A DNA stretch of 64,000 nucleotides from Thermoplasmata archaeon. GTDB lineage: Archaea > Thermoplasmatota > Thermoplasmata > Thermoplasmatales > Thermoplasmataceae. This document shows positions 55,485 to 63,603 of this stretch, piece by piece (the stretch's first letter is position 1; each line of letters starts with the position of its first letter). The translations under genes were made by a program, and so were the position numbers. The stretch lies in contig JAJZZM010000013.1 of the NCBI GenBank assembly GCA_021797555.1, positions 124,001 through 188,000 of the forward strand, read 5' to 3'. The notes under the pieces were generated by a model that did no database searches, was not told where the DNA came from, and saw only the letters and a program-made list of their open reading frames with translations.

Positions 55485-56381
55485 ATGAATATAAATACAG
55501 ACATAGGGATAAAATTAGAAAATCCATTTATGCTAGCCTCAGGAATCTTAGATGAAAATGGTTATACAATGGAAAGGATTTTAAATAACGGTGCTTCATC
55601 TGCTGTAACAAAGTCTATAGGAATTGATGAAAGGAAGGGCTTTGACCCTCCTGTAATATACCACGATGAAAATTATGTAATAAATGCAATAGGATTATCA
55701 AATCCTGGCATAGGCAGTTTTAAGGATGAAATAGAAATAGCATTGAGGTCAGGAAAACCGGTTATTGGAAGCATATTCGGAAAGGATGCTGAAGAATTTT
55801 CACTGCTTGCGAAAAAGATGGAATCATATAAGGTTTCTGCAATAGAACTGAATTTATCATGCCCACATGTTAATGGCTACGGCTTAGAAGTTGGTTCTGA
55901 TCCTGATTTAGTAAGCGAAATTGTTTCAGAGGTAAAATCAAAGGTTAGCATACCTGTATTTTCAAAGTTAAGCCCAAATACATCCGATATAATAGAGGAA
56001 GCTAAAGCAGCAGATAAATCAGATGCTTTAGTTTTAATAAATACCGTAAAGGCAATGAAAATAGACATACATGCAAGGAAACCCGTATTGAGCAATGTAT
56101 ACGGTGGATTATCAGGAAGGTCAATAAAACCCGTTGGCGTAAGGTATGTTTATGAAATAAAAAAAGAATTAAATAAAAAAATAATTGGTGTCGGGGGCAT
56201 CGAAAATATAGATGATGCAATAGAATATATAATGGCAGGCGCATCCGCAGTCCAGATTGGTTCTGTTATATATAAATACGGAATAAATATATTCAATAAA
56301 TTAAATAACGATTTAAATGAATTTTTTATAAAAAATGATATAAATGACATTAAAGATATAATAGGAGTGGCTATAAAATGA
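55485..56381 (+). CDS. pyrD: Dihydroorotate dehydrogenase, class 1B
   Basis: 298 residues from ATG 55485, preceded by AAAAGTGAT. FMLASGILDENGYTMERIL at the start; the substrate-binding ELNLSCPHVNGYG with the class 1 catalytic Cys in NLSCP; FSKLSPN; GGLSGRSIKPV; GVGGIENIDDAIEYIMAGASAVQIGS. It oxidises dihydroorotate to orotate and passes electrons through PyrK. The stop overlaps the pyrK start by 4 bp. Confidence 0.95.
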   Translation: MNINTDIGIKLENPFMLASGILDENGYTMERILNNGASSAVTKSIGIDERKGFDPPVIYHDENYVINAIGLSNPGIGSFKDEIEIALRSGKPVIGSIFGKDAEEFSLLAKKMESYKVSAIELNLSCPHVNGYGLEVGSDPDLVSEIVSEVKSKVSIPVFSKLSPNTSDIIEEAKAADKSDALVLINTVKAMKIDIHARKPVLSNVYGGLSGRSIKPVGVRYVYEIKKELNKKIIGVGGIENIDDAIEYIMAGASAVQIGSVIYKYGINIFNKLNNDLNEFFIKNDINDIKDIIGVAIK

Positions 56382-57118
56382 AATATGCATATATAATAGA
56401 TAATGTACAGGAAAGCGAAAATGTCAATACAATAGCATTTTCATCGGATGATGATATAAAACCAGGGCAGTTTATAATGGCATGGGTGCCTGGAATAAAT
56501 GAAATACCATTATCATTTTCTTCTATTAATAAAATAAAAAAGATTACCGTAAAAATATATGGAGAAGCATCAGAACATGTAGCACATTTAAAAAGAGGTG
56601 ATTATTTATATTATTCCGGGCCATATGGGAAACCATTTACCATTGTTCCCGGGAAAAAGTTGTTGATTGGTGCAGGCACGGGCATAGCACCATTAATACC
56701 AATAATAGATGGTAATACTTATGGAATTATATCGGGAAAATCAAAAAAAGATATAATATTTGAAAACCATTTTAAGGACAGGTTAAAAATTGTAACCGAT
56801 GACGGTTCATGTGGAATGAAGGGTTATGTAACAACTGCATTAAAAACAGTGGACCTGGATAAATTTGATATGCTATATGTATGCGGTCCGGAAATAATGT
56901 TAAAATCCGTTTTTGATTATATTAAAAATATAAATGTAAATGCCCAGTTTTCACTGGAAAGATCAATGAAATGCGGCATTGGGTTATGTGATTCATGTTC
57001 AATAAACGGCTATCAGGTCTGTACAGATGGACCTGTATTTTCAGTAGATCAGCTAAAAAATATGGATGAGTTTGGAAGGACAAAATTGCAGTATTCTGGC
57101 AAAAGAGTCTATTTTTAA
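56378..57118 (+). CDS. pyrK: Dihydroorotate dehydrogenase electron-transfer subunit
   Basis: 246 residues. The ferredoxin reductase-like FAD part has IPLSFSS in place of the common RPLSI; the NAD part has LLIGAGTGIAPLIPII. The C-terminal [2Fe-2S] site is CGIGLCDSC followed by VCTDGPVF (C-x4-C-x2-C-xn-C), the PyrK signature. It transfers electrons from PyrD to NAD+. It is the last gene of a HisA-like-pyrD-pyrK set. Confidence 0.93.
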   Translation: MKYAYIIDNVQESENVNTIAFSSDDDIKPGQFIMAWVPGINEIPLSFSSINKIKKITVKIYGEASEHVAHLKRGDYLYYSGPYGKPFTIVPGKKLLIGAGTGIAPLIPIIDGNTYGIISGKSKKDIIFENHFKDRLKIVTDDGSCGMKGYVTTALKTVDLDKFDMLYVCGPEIMLKSVFDYIKNINVNAQFSLERSMKCGIGLCDSCSINGYQVCTDGPVFSVDQLKNMDEFGRTKLQYSGKRVYF

Positions 57119-57206
57119 CTCTACAGGCATAAAATTCCACACCGTTTGTGGATGAAACAATGTTACATAAAACCATAAGAAGCCATAACAGTTTTAGCAG
57201 CCTTTA

Positions 57207-57369
57207 ATTATTTTTATGGATATCTCTGACGCCATTGGGCACAACATACTATGGCATTGTTCCCGGAATAATTCAGATAATCATATTAATGCCATCTAAT
57301 TATCTGAAGGATCAGAATATCGATTATTTAAATAAGTGTATAATAAGGAATGTTCTTAAAGGCTTTTAA
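57207..57369 (+). pseudogene. Possible C-terminal remnant of a membrane transporter
   Basis: Between pyrK and the HAD gene (57119-57441) there is no intact gene. One frame reads FLWISLTPLGTTYYGIVPGIIQIIILMP and ends KCIIRNVLKGF-stop: two hydrophobic spans and a basic tail without a start region. It looks like the tail of a decayed permease, and it marks the left border of the accessory region. Family not recognisable. Confidence 0.35.
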
Positions 57370-57441
57370 GGCTATTCTGATTCATTGGCACTTTTGTTAA
57401 TTATATAGCAAAGATAATATTATACATAAATATTTACTTTT

Positions 57442-58107
57442 ATGGAAAAATTATTGTTATTTGATATTGATGGAACATTAATGGAAGAATCACCAACACA
57501 TACTGCATCCTTTAATTACGTTTGTAATTCTATTTACGGTGTTCAGACAGATATAGAATCATTTCCAAGGCATGGAATGACAGATACCGGAATACTCTAC
57601 GAATTATTGAAAAAGGAAAATGTTGAAGATGACCAGATAAGGAACGGCATGAAGAAAGCGTTTTCGGCAATGGTTGCATACGTTTCGGAAAATTTAAAAC
57701 CCGATGATTATAAACTACTGGCAAATGTTAATTCAGTTCTTGGAAAGCTACATAACAGTACATACAGTTTAGGAGTTCTAACCGGAAATCTACAGGCTAT
57801 AGCATCATTAAGGCTCGAACGGTCTGGAATATCATCATATTTTGCTGCTGGAGGATACGGGGATGACAGCAGGATACGTTCAGAGCTTGTGAACCACGCC
57901 ATAGAGAGATTCGGAAAACCTATTGAAAGGGATAACATTTACCTCATAGGCGATACCCCGCTGGACATTAGGGCTGCAAGGGACGCATCTGTAAATGCCA
58001 TAGCAGTGGCAACCGGTGTGTACAAAGCATCCGATTTAACAGGTTCGGATCTGGTGCTTAACAGTTTTAAGGAAGAAAAAAAATTAATGGATTTTTTAAA
58101 AATTTAG
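57442..58107 (+). CDS. HAD-superfamily phosphatase (phosphoglycolate phosphatase-like)
   Basis: A 221-residue protein. Motif I DIDGTL (Asp8, Asp10), motif II TGN in GVLTGNLQAIA, a motif III lysine before ERDNIYLIG, and motif IV GDTPLDIRAA. The cap is of the alpha-helical C1 type (residues 15-85). This suggests a small-molecule phosphatase such as Gph. Codons are less AT-rich than in genes to the left. It overlaps the convergent MFS gene by 4 bp. Confidence 0.85.
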   Translation: MEKLLLFDIDGTLMEESPTHTASFNYVCNSIYGVQTDIESFPRHGMTDTGILYELLKKENVEDDQIRNGMKKAFSAMVAYVSENLKPDDYKLLANVNSVLGKLHNSTYSLGVLTGNLQAIASLRLERSGISSYFAAGGYGDDSRIRSELVNHAIERFGKPIERDNIYLIGDTPLDIRAARDASVNAIAVATGVYKASDLTGSDLVLNSFKEEKKLMDFLKI

Positions 58108-59498
58108 GTATCGTTTGAGGCTTTCTCCAGGCTTTCCCTTTTTAATTCAGGGCCGAGTACAACCTCCGCAATGCCTCCTATAATCAGAACTATGCCTGTT
58201 ACAACAAAGACATAGAATAATCCATAGTTAAGAAGTGCAAGAAGCACAAATGGTCCAATTATTCCACCAAGCCTTCCAAAGCCTATTGCCGTCCCAAGTC
58301 CGGAGCCTCTTGCCCTTGTAGGAAACATTTCGCCTATCTGGGGATAAAGCAGTGCAGCAGCCGCATATGTAAAGAAGTACATAAGCGATAATATTGCAAT
58401 GAAGGCAATAAAGTCTATTGAATGGACAACAATACCAAGAATTATTGCAACGATGCCTGCTACCATGTATGTTATCATTATAACAGGCCTCCTGCCTATG
58501 ATATCAAGGAGGTAGGCCCAAATAAGCACACCCAGGACACCTGCCCCAAGAACAACACTTAATATGAGTCCTGTGTCCTTTGCGGGTATAAGGTATATCT
58601 TTGTAAATATCAGTGGTATAATTGAGAATGCAGCATAATAGGGCCAGGTTTCGCAGAAATTAAGTATCCATGAAAGGGCTATTCTCTTCTTGTATTTTTT
58701 GAATATGACGCCGAAACCCTCAGATGCTGTGATCTTTCCAAAATCAACTGGAATATTCACAGTGGATGTAACATCAGATAATTTTACATTGGATTTTTTC
58801 ACCTCTGCCTCAATGCCATCTACTATATCCTCTGCCTCCTTCACCTTTCCCTTCCTCAGGAGGTAACGCACCGATTCCGGTAAATCAAGCCTTGCAACGA
58901 AGATAAATCCTGCCAATACAAATGCTGTCAGGAATGCTATTCTCCATCCAAAGCTTACAGGCAGATACGCTATTGCAAAGAAAGAAACAAATCCTGCTAT
59001 AAAGGTACCGAAATCAAACATAACACCGTTGCCGGCACCAACTGAAAATCCCCTGTTCCTGGACGGTGAGAATTCTTCCAGGGCAGCTATGGCAGAACCA
59101 AGCTCACCGCCAATTCCGAATCCCGCTATCCATCTTGATGCGGCAAGCATTGGATAGTCCACTGAAACGGCTGATAGAAGCGATCCTCCAGCTATGATTG
59201 CCATTGTTATAATGAATAGCTGTTTCCTTCCCCTTACATCAGCCATAGACCCTAAATATATTCCACCAATCATTTCACCTACAAGGAATATTGGTGTAAG
59301 TGCAACAGCTTCCTCATTGGTGAGGCTGAAAAGTTTTTCCACCGTTGATAATGTAGACCCTCCAACAGAAAGCACAAAACCTTCAAGCAGCATTCCACCT
59401 GCCAGAATAAACCAGACTTTCCAGTGCCATGGACTCCATGGAAGCCTGTCCAGCCTCGGCAGAAGATCTGTTGTAATTTCAGAATCTTTCTTTGCCAT
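58104..59498 (-). CDS. MFS transporter (metabolite:H+ symporter type)
   Basis: 464 residues with 12 spans and a cytosolic loop of about 50 residues in the middle. GSMADVRGRKQLF after helix 2 and the second-half LLDIIGRRPVIM are the duplicated MFS signature; RWIAGFGIGGELGSAIAALEEFSP and GEMFPTRARGSGLGTAIGFGRLG are typical of the sugar/organic acid carriers. The DNA is clearly richer in G+C than the surroundings, suggesting transfer together with the HAD gene. A different MFS fragment lies at 46359. The substrate is unknown. Confidence 0.88.
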   Translation of the reverse strand: MAKKDSEITTDLLPRLDRLPWSPWHWKVWFILAGGMLLEGFVLSVGGSTLSTVEKLFSLTNEEAVALTPIFLVGEMIGGIYLGSMADVRGRKQLFIITMAIIAGGSLLSAVSVDYPMLAASRWIAGFGIGGELGSAIAALEEFSPSRNRGFSVGAGNGVMFDFGTFIAGFVSFFAIAYLPVSFGWRIAFLTAFVLAGFIFVARLDLPESVRYLLRKGKVKEAEDIVDGIEAEVKKSNVKLSDVTSTVNIPVDFGKITASEGFGVIFKKYKKRIALSWILNFCETWPYYAAFSIIPLIFTKIYLIPAKDTGLILSVVLGAGVLGVLIWAYLLDIIGRRPVIMITYMVAGIVAIILGIVVHSIDFIAFIAILSLMYFFTYAAAALLYPQIGEMFPTRARGSGLGTAIGFGRLGGIIGPFVLLALLNYGLFYVFVVTGIVLIIGGIAEVVLGPELKRESLEKASNDT

Positions 59499-59672
59499 AA
59501 TAGATTAATAGTTATTAATATATAAATAATTGTATGTAATTACTCAAATTTAATTTATATTCTGAATAACCATTATATCCAGAATTTTACTATAGATTAT
59601 AAAATAAATAATGTTTATGTAAAAGACCATTATGAAATAGGAAGATTAAAATATACGGCATCACAGATGAAG

Positions 59673-59709
59673 CATGGGGCTTAATGCTTTACCATTAGGT
59701 AACTCACCC
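59673..59709 (+). repeat. Second orphan IS200/IS605-type right-end remnant
   Basis: The segment runs catgggg-ctt-aatgctttaccatta-ggtaactcacc. taatg and catta (59682-59686, 59693-59697) form a stem around ctttac. It matches the 3' part of the structured element at 3569-3610 (CATGGG, AATGCTTTA, AG-TA-CTCAC). No tnpB is near; the interval 59499-59760 has no gene. Confidence 0.5.
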
Positions 59710-59760
59710 TAGAATAATTGCATAAGATAACTACTTATAGGATATTGGAATAGTATAAAT

Positions 59761-60117
59761 ATGGGGAGTGAAGATTATTTGATTACACTGATTAGTGGAA
59801 ATGACAGTACAAGAGTAGATGAAGCAACAATTGTTGCCACGGGTCTGGCAGAGAAAATGGGTGCAAAAAGTGTTACCTTATTATTTATAGGTAGTTCAAT
59901 AGAAACATTGAACAAATTTGATCCACGTTCGTTAATTATCAGAAATAAAATTGAGGAACTTAAAAAAGCAAAAATAAAAATTATGGCATGTCCTGTTGCA
60001 ATGGAATATTATCATATAACTGAAAGTGATTTATTATACTATGATTGTGACAAAATACCCGGTGGGAAAGTCATTGCAGATGCTAATAAGGAAGGGCATA
60101 CCATACTTACATTTTAA
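59761..60117 (+). CDS. DsrE-like sulfur-relay protein 1
   Basis: 118 residues of the DsrE/F fold: LITLISGNDSTRVDEATIVATGLAEKMGA, VTLLFIGSSIETL, and IKIMACPVAMEYYHITESDLL with Cys77 at the family's active cysteine position (a second Cys at 96). DsrE proteins carry persulfide sulfur. It is the left gene of a sulfur group that includes a second DsrE-like protein and a YeeE-type transporter. The promoter TATA (tagtataaat) is so close to the ATG that the transcript is probably leaderless. Confidence 0.75.
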   Translation: MGSEDYLITLISGNDSTRVDEATIVATGLAEKMGAKSVTLLFIGSSIETLNKFDPRSLIIRNKIEELKKAKIKIMACPVAMEYYHITESDLLYYDCDKIPGGKVIADANKEGHTILTF

Positions 60118-60201
60118 AATAATTTTATAAAATATTATTTAATTGTTATTACTAAATGACCATAAAAAATTAATTTTATTAGTTATATATTTATTTTTAG
60201 T

Positions 60202-60227
60202 AGAATAGATAGCAATATATCTATTCT
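60202..60227. terminator. Stem-loop between convergent DsrE-like genes
   Basis: agaatagata (60202-60211) and tatctattct (60218-60227) form a perfect 10-bp stem with a 6-base loop, in the intergenic space between two convergent genes (60117 and 60255). T-rich DNA follows on the plus strand. It is likely a two-way transcription end or stabilising hairpin; archaeal termination may also just use T-runs. Confidence 0.45.
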
Positions 60228-60254
60228 TAATTTTATTTAAAAATGATTTATAAT

Positions 60255-60602
60255 TTAAAAAGTAACCACAGAAAATCCTGCATCTACTTCCTTAGCCGTC
60301 TGTACACCGCCCATTACCGGTTCAACTCCGTCCAGTAACTGGCTTTCCATTAATCCTATTCCCTTGGCAGATACCTTGCAGTAAGTCACTTCTATGCCTG
60401 CTGATTTCATGAGGTTAACAAGGTCAACAATTGGCTTTATACCATTAGAATCTTTCAGCAGATTTTCGACACCACGTCCAAGAAACATAAAATTAACAGT
60501 TGCCCCAGCATTCTTAACCGAGCTATATGCGAAATTAGCTGCCACATTAACCATGTTCAAATCATCTTTTCCCTTAGTTAGAATTACAAATATTTTTGCC
60601 AT
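60255..60602 (-). CDS. DsrE-like sulfur-relay protein 2
   Basis: 115 residues: IFVILTKGKDDLNMVNVAANFAYSS, a glycine-rich turn (FLGRGVENLL), and VTYCKVSAKGIGLMESQLLDGVEPVMGG with the single Cys75 at the active position. It corresponds to the DsrE2-like group often next to TusA/Hdr/YeeE genes. It is paralogous in layout to the protein at 59761. A palindrome aacaattgtt lies at 60683-60692 upstream of it. Confidence 0.78.
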   Translation of the reverse strand: MAKIFVILTKGKDDLNMVNVAANFAYSSVKNAGATVNFMFLGRGVENLLKDSNGIKPIVDLVNLMKSAGIEVTYCKVSAKGIGLMESQLLDGVEPVMGGVQTAKEVDAGFSVVTF

Positions 60603-60719
60603 TTCCTATCATTACCTTTTATTGTATCTTAATATATATCCATTTTCATTTAAAATTCCGGCATTACATATTATTAATATTCAACAATTGTTTAATTATA
60701 TATAAAAAATTAAAATAAT

Positions 60720-61073
60720 TTATTTTTTCTTTTCCCGGTCTTTTTTCATTTTCTTATAATGCCTTCTAAATTCTTCCGGTCTATATGAGAAATTATTGTA
60801 TTTAGACCTGTACCATACCGCAGTCATTAAAATGGTTACTATAGCGAAAAATCCTGTTATTGCCACATCGTTCGGATTCGGATCATAACCATTGTATGTC
60901 CTTTCAGTAAGGGCCGCAGCAAGTATCATTATACCAGTCATAATTATTATAAAAACCCTTATACCGGTTTCATTCTTTTGCTTTGGCTCTTCAGACCTTT
61001 CAAGCTCTACTGCTTTTTCTATTTCGTCATATGCTTTGTCGTAGGTTTTATCATATACTTTCCTGTCTTCCAT
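60720..61073 (-). CDS. Small membrane protein coupled to the YeeE transporter
   Basis: 117 residues from ATG 61073, with AGGAGTGA six bases before (inside the end of the upstream gene); a GTG at 61082 is the alternative. The protein has an acidic N-terminus (YDEIEKAVELERSEE), two spans (VFIIIMTGIMILAAALT and IAITGFFAIVTILMTAVWY-like) and a Lys-rich tail. Its start overlaps the stop region of the YeeE gene (61075), so the two are co-translated. I do not recognise a family; it may be an accessory subunit. Confidence 0.6.
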   Translation of the reverse strand: MEDRKVYDKTYDKAYDEIEKAVELERSEEPKQKNETGIRVFIIIMTGIMILAAALTERTYNGYDPNPNDVAITGFFAIVTILMTAVWYRSKYNNFSYRPEEFRRHYKKMKKDREKKK

Positions 61074-61074
61074 C

Positions 61075-62295
61075 TTATTCACTCCTTTTAGCCTTATAAA
61101 TCAGGTGAACAGCTAGTAACAGGAATATTATCACAATTACGAAGAATTCTAAACTACTTACTGCCATCTGCAAATCTCCACTCAATATATGCCCGGATGC
61201 ACATCCATCGGCCATTCTTGCACCCAGCAGCATCATAAATGAACCACCGAAAGCACCTCCTGCTCTTTTGATTTCACTGTTCCCAAACCTGGATACCCAC
61301 GATGGCGGTATTACTTTATTAAATGCCTGGAATCTCCTTGTTACGAATACCGAGAATAAAAAGGCACCAAATAATGTTCCAATATCACTGAATGGTTCCC
61401 AGCCTATTGTTGTAACTACTATTTCACTGTATTTCCAGTATGAAGCAGGTAGCCACAGTTCAGCTGCTATCCATGAAAACGTTGTTGATTCTCCAAGTAT
61501 CTGGTGCAAAAACATTTCAAGTACAACAGTGAGTCCAATAATTATACCCACTGTTAACATTACCTTTCCAAATAAATCGGATGATACGGTATAATGGTAA
61601 TTGAACTGCTCAGCAGTTGTTCCATTGCCCATTGGCATGGATGATCCCTCCTGCAACACCTCTGCCGATTCTATATTTTGTTCCTCTTCTGCTGTTGTTG
61701 GTTTATAATTTTTGTGTGATGATTGGTAGAAACAGCTTTTTCCTCCCTTATATCTAGGCAGCATATATGCTATTCCAAACATTAAAATTGCCCATATGAC
61801 TGCTATTCCAAAACCTACATACAGATCTGTATCTACCTTTCCACCGAAATATATTTCACCGAAATTATCATAGGTTACCAACCAGTGCCCAAAGGATGTC
61901 TGATATATCATGGTCCATGATGCTGCACCAAGCAACCCACCGAAAACCGCATATACTGCATCCCTCCTGCCTTCACCTAAAGCCATCCATATTGTTCCAG
62001 GAACATATCCTGAAATTGCTATGCCCGTTCCAAAGATAGCCGCACCCAGTGCAATTCCCCATATATAATCTGGCTTAACCCCCCAGTGGAATGATACACC
62101 CAGTGCTGCCAGTCCGTATAATGCCAGTGCACCTGAACCAATTGCAATTGCTATACAACCTATAAATAATCTATCCTGAAATTTTCCGAGTCTTATCAGG
62201 ATTTCTGGATTTGAAATACCCCATGCTTCCGCAAGACCACCCACTATCATTCCGATAAATAGGCCTATCCATTCCCAAGCTGTTACTGTTATCAT
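61075..62295 (-). CDS. YeeE/YedE-family sulfur (thiosulfate-type) transporter
   Basis: A 406-residue membrane protein with two homologous halves and a hydrophilic linker of about 60 residues. The second half has GARMADGCASGHILSGDLQMAVSSL, the GC(x)SGH signature with Cys365. In the first half the corresponding GxCPGT motif is GYVPGT (96-101), with Val98 replacing the cysteine that takes part in thiosulfate passage in studied YeeE proteins. The start is ATG 62295. Two DsrE-like genes nearby support sulfur-compound uptake; the substrate is inferred. Confidence 0.85.
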   Translation of the reverse strand: MITVTAWEWIGLFIGMIVGGLAEAWGISNPEILIRLGKFQDRLFIGCIAIAIGSGALALYGLAALGVSFHWGVKPDYIWGIALGAAIFGTGIAISGYVPGTIWMALGEGRRDAVYAVFGGLLGAASWTMIYQTSFGHWLVTYDNFGEIYFGGKVDTDLYVGFGIAVIWAILMFGIAYMLPRYKGGKSCFYQSSHKNYKPTTAEEEQNIESAEVLQEGSSMPMGNGTTAEQFNYHYTVSSDLFGKVMLTVGIIIGLTVVLEMFLHQILGESTTFSWIAAELWLPASYWKYSEIVVTTIGWEPFSDIGTLFGAFLFSVFVTRRFQAFNKVIPPSWVSRFGNSEIKRAGGAFGGSFMMLLGARMADGCASGHILSGDLQMAVSSLEFFVIVIIFLLLAVHLIYKAKRSE

Positions 62296-62373
62296 TTTCG
62301 CTCTAGAACTAAAGTTGTGATTTATATTTAAATATAATTATTATAATATCAATATATGATTATATATGATATC

Positions 62374-62402
62374 GTTGCACAAAATTTATAAATTTGTGTA
62401 AC
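62374..62402. promoter_or_regulatory. 29-bp inverted repeat over the TATA box of the CARF-like regulator gene
   Basis: gttgcacaaa (62374-62383) and tttgtgtaac (62393-62402) match in 9 of 10 positions as inverted repeats; the 9-bp centre atttataaa is itself a TATA box. ATG 62413 is about 21 bp further, so transcripts would be leaderless. The element lies in the shared 117-bp intergenic region with the YeeE gene. It looks like an operator for autoregulation and possibly for the divergent transporter genes. Confidence 0.6.
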
Positions 62403-62412
62403 ATAAATAAAA

Positions 62413-63039
62413 ATGATAGAAGAATATGGTATTGCAATTCTGGACCAGGAAGGAGATTACATCGTAAAGCCATTCTTTGCAGATATTCCAAAAATCTCAA
62501 AACTGATAATAATATGTGATGCCAAGCCAGAATATCGGAATATTAAACAGAAAATAACTGATTTTCTTAAATTCAAAAATATAAACTTAGAATTCATTGA
62601 AATCAAGGATGTTGGAAATTTCTTCCAGATTTTTCTGGTTTTGCAGAAAATTTGTAAATCTAAAAATGACCCTATATGGATCAATATATCCTGTGGCTCT
62701 GGAATAGGAGTTTCTGCACTTACCATACACGCATATAACGAGGATATACCCATGGTAGTTTACGATAAATATCTTGATTCAACCATGGTAATCAACGTAA
62801 AAAAATTGAAGAAAATAAATATATACAATAAAAGATACATGCAGCTTATGAGAGAAATATTAATAAAACCAAAAACTATAGAACAATTGTCAGTTTCATT
62901 GAACATTACAAAGTCCGCAGTTTCAAGACGATTAAAAAATCTCCTGGCACTGGGCATAATAACGAGGAATGGGACCGGTAGCAGGAATTATCCATATGTG
63001 CATTCCATGAATGAATTTGGAAGACTTTTATTGGGTTAG
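62413..63039 (+). CDS. CARF-like sensor fused to a winged-helix DNA-binding domain
   Basis: 208 residues. Residues 1-135 form a Rossmann-like domain: SKLIIICDAKPE (29-40) after strand 1, WINISCGSGIGVSALTIHA (89-107), the place of the nucleotide-binding loop in CARF proteins of the Csa3/DUF6293 type. Residues 140-208 are a MarR/ArsR-like winged helix with recognition helix TKSAVSRRLKNL (166-177) and a basic wing (TRNGTGSRNYP). CARF domains bind cyclic oligoadenylates or other nucleotides. No cas gene is nearby; the gene is divergent from a sulfur transporter. Confidence 0.65.
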   Translation: MIEEYGIAILDQEGDYIVKPFFADIPKISKLIIICDAKPEYRNIKQKITDFLKFKNINLEFIEIKDVGNFFQIFLVLQKICKSKNDPIWINISCGSGIGVSALTIHAYNEDIPMVVYDKYLDSTMVINVKKLKKINIYNKRYMQLMREILIKPKTIEQLSVSLNITKSAVSRRLKNLLALGIITRNGTGSRNYPYVHSMNEFGRLLLG

Positions 63040-63098
63040 GCTTAGTATAATAAACAGATAAAATCCTTTAACTTATATGATACATTTTATTTGCCAAT

Positions 63099-63440
63099 AT
63101 GGAATCATATGAAAAGCCTGAAGAAATATTAAAAGACCACGGTACTCAATTCTTTTTAAATGGCAATAACAGAATACGATATAAGGATAAGTTCCGGAAG
63201 TATTTAGAAAATAATAACATAAACATATATTGGGAAGAATAAATTATCCTCAAAAAATGGTAAATTAGAGAGATTAAACTATACAATAAAGATTTTAAGT
63301 TCATACTTTATGGCAGGGGAGGAAATTATATATTATTATAATTATAAAAGGAGGCGCATGTCCTTATCCATAGATGGAGCCCTGTTGTATTATCCCCTCT
63401 ATATTCGATATGCTTATATTCCATATTTTATTACCTTGCT
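63099..63440 (+). pseudogene. Integrase-core (rve/DDE) transposase remnant, copy 2
   Basis: ATG 63099 opens a 47-codon frame with ESYEKPEEILKDHGTQFFLNGNN (second catalytic Asp), ending at TAA 63242; the next codons continue in frame with SSKNGKLERLNYTIK (catalytic Glu), AGEEIIYYYNYKRRRMSLSIDGA. It is homologous to the remnant at 45968-46335. Both have lost the HPQTN-type start of motif 3, or part of it. The rest of the gap 63040-63603 has nothing I recognise apart from AT-rich sequence. Confidence 0.7.
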
Positions 63441-63603
63441 GTTACAAAAGAAGTATTTCACTCTGTTATTAAATAATTCTTTCATTATCAACAGAAGGTT
63501 TATATTTACGCAGAATACTATATACAACCTAATAATTAATTAAATATTTTTATTAATATATTAATACGAATACTTTAAGTATATTAATTCATTTACATTT
63601 TTA

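Noticed and set aside
62413-63039. Part of a type I or III CRISPR system
   Set aside because: No cas genes, repeats or spacers occur in the 64 kb; the CARF-like similarity alone does not make a CRISPR locus.
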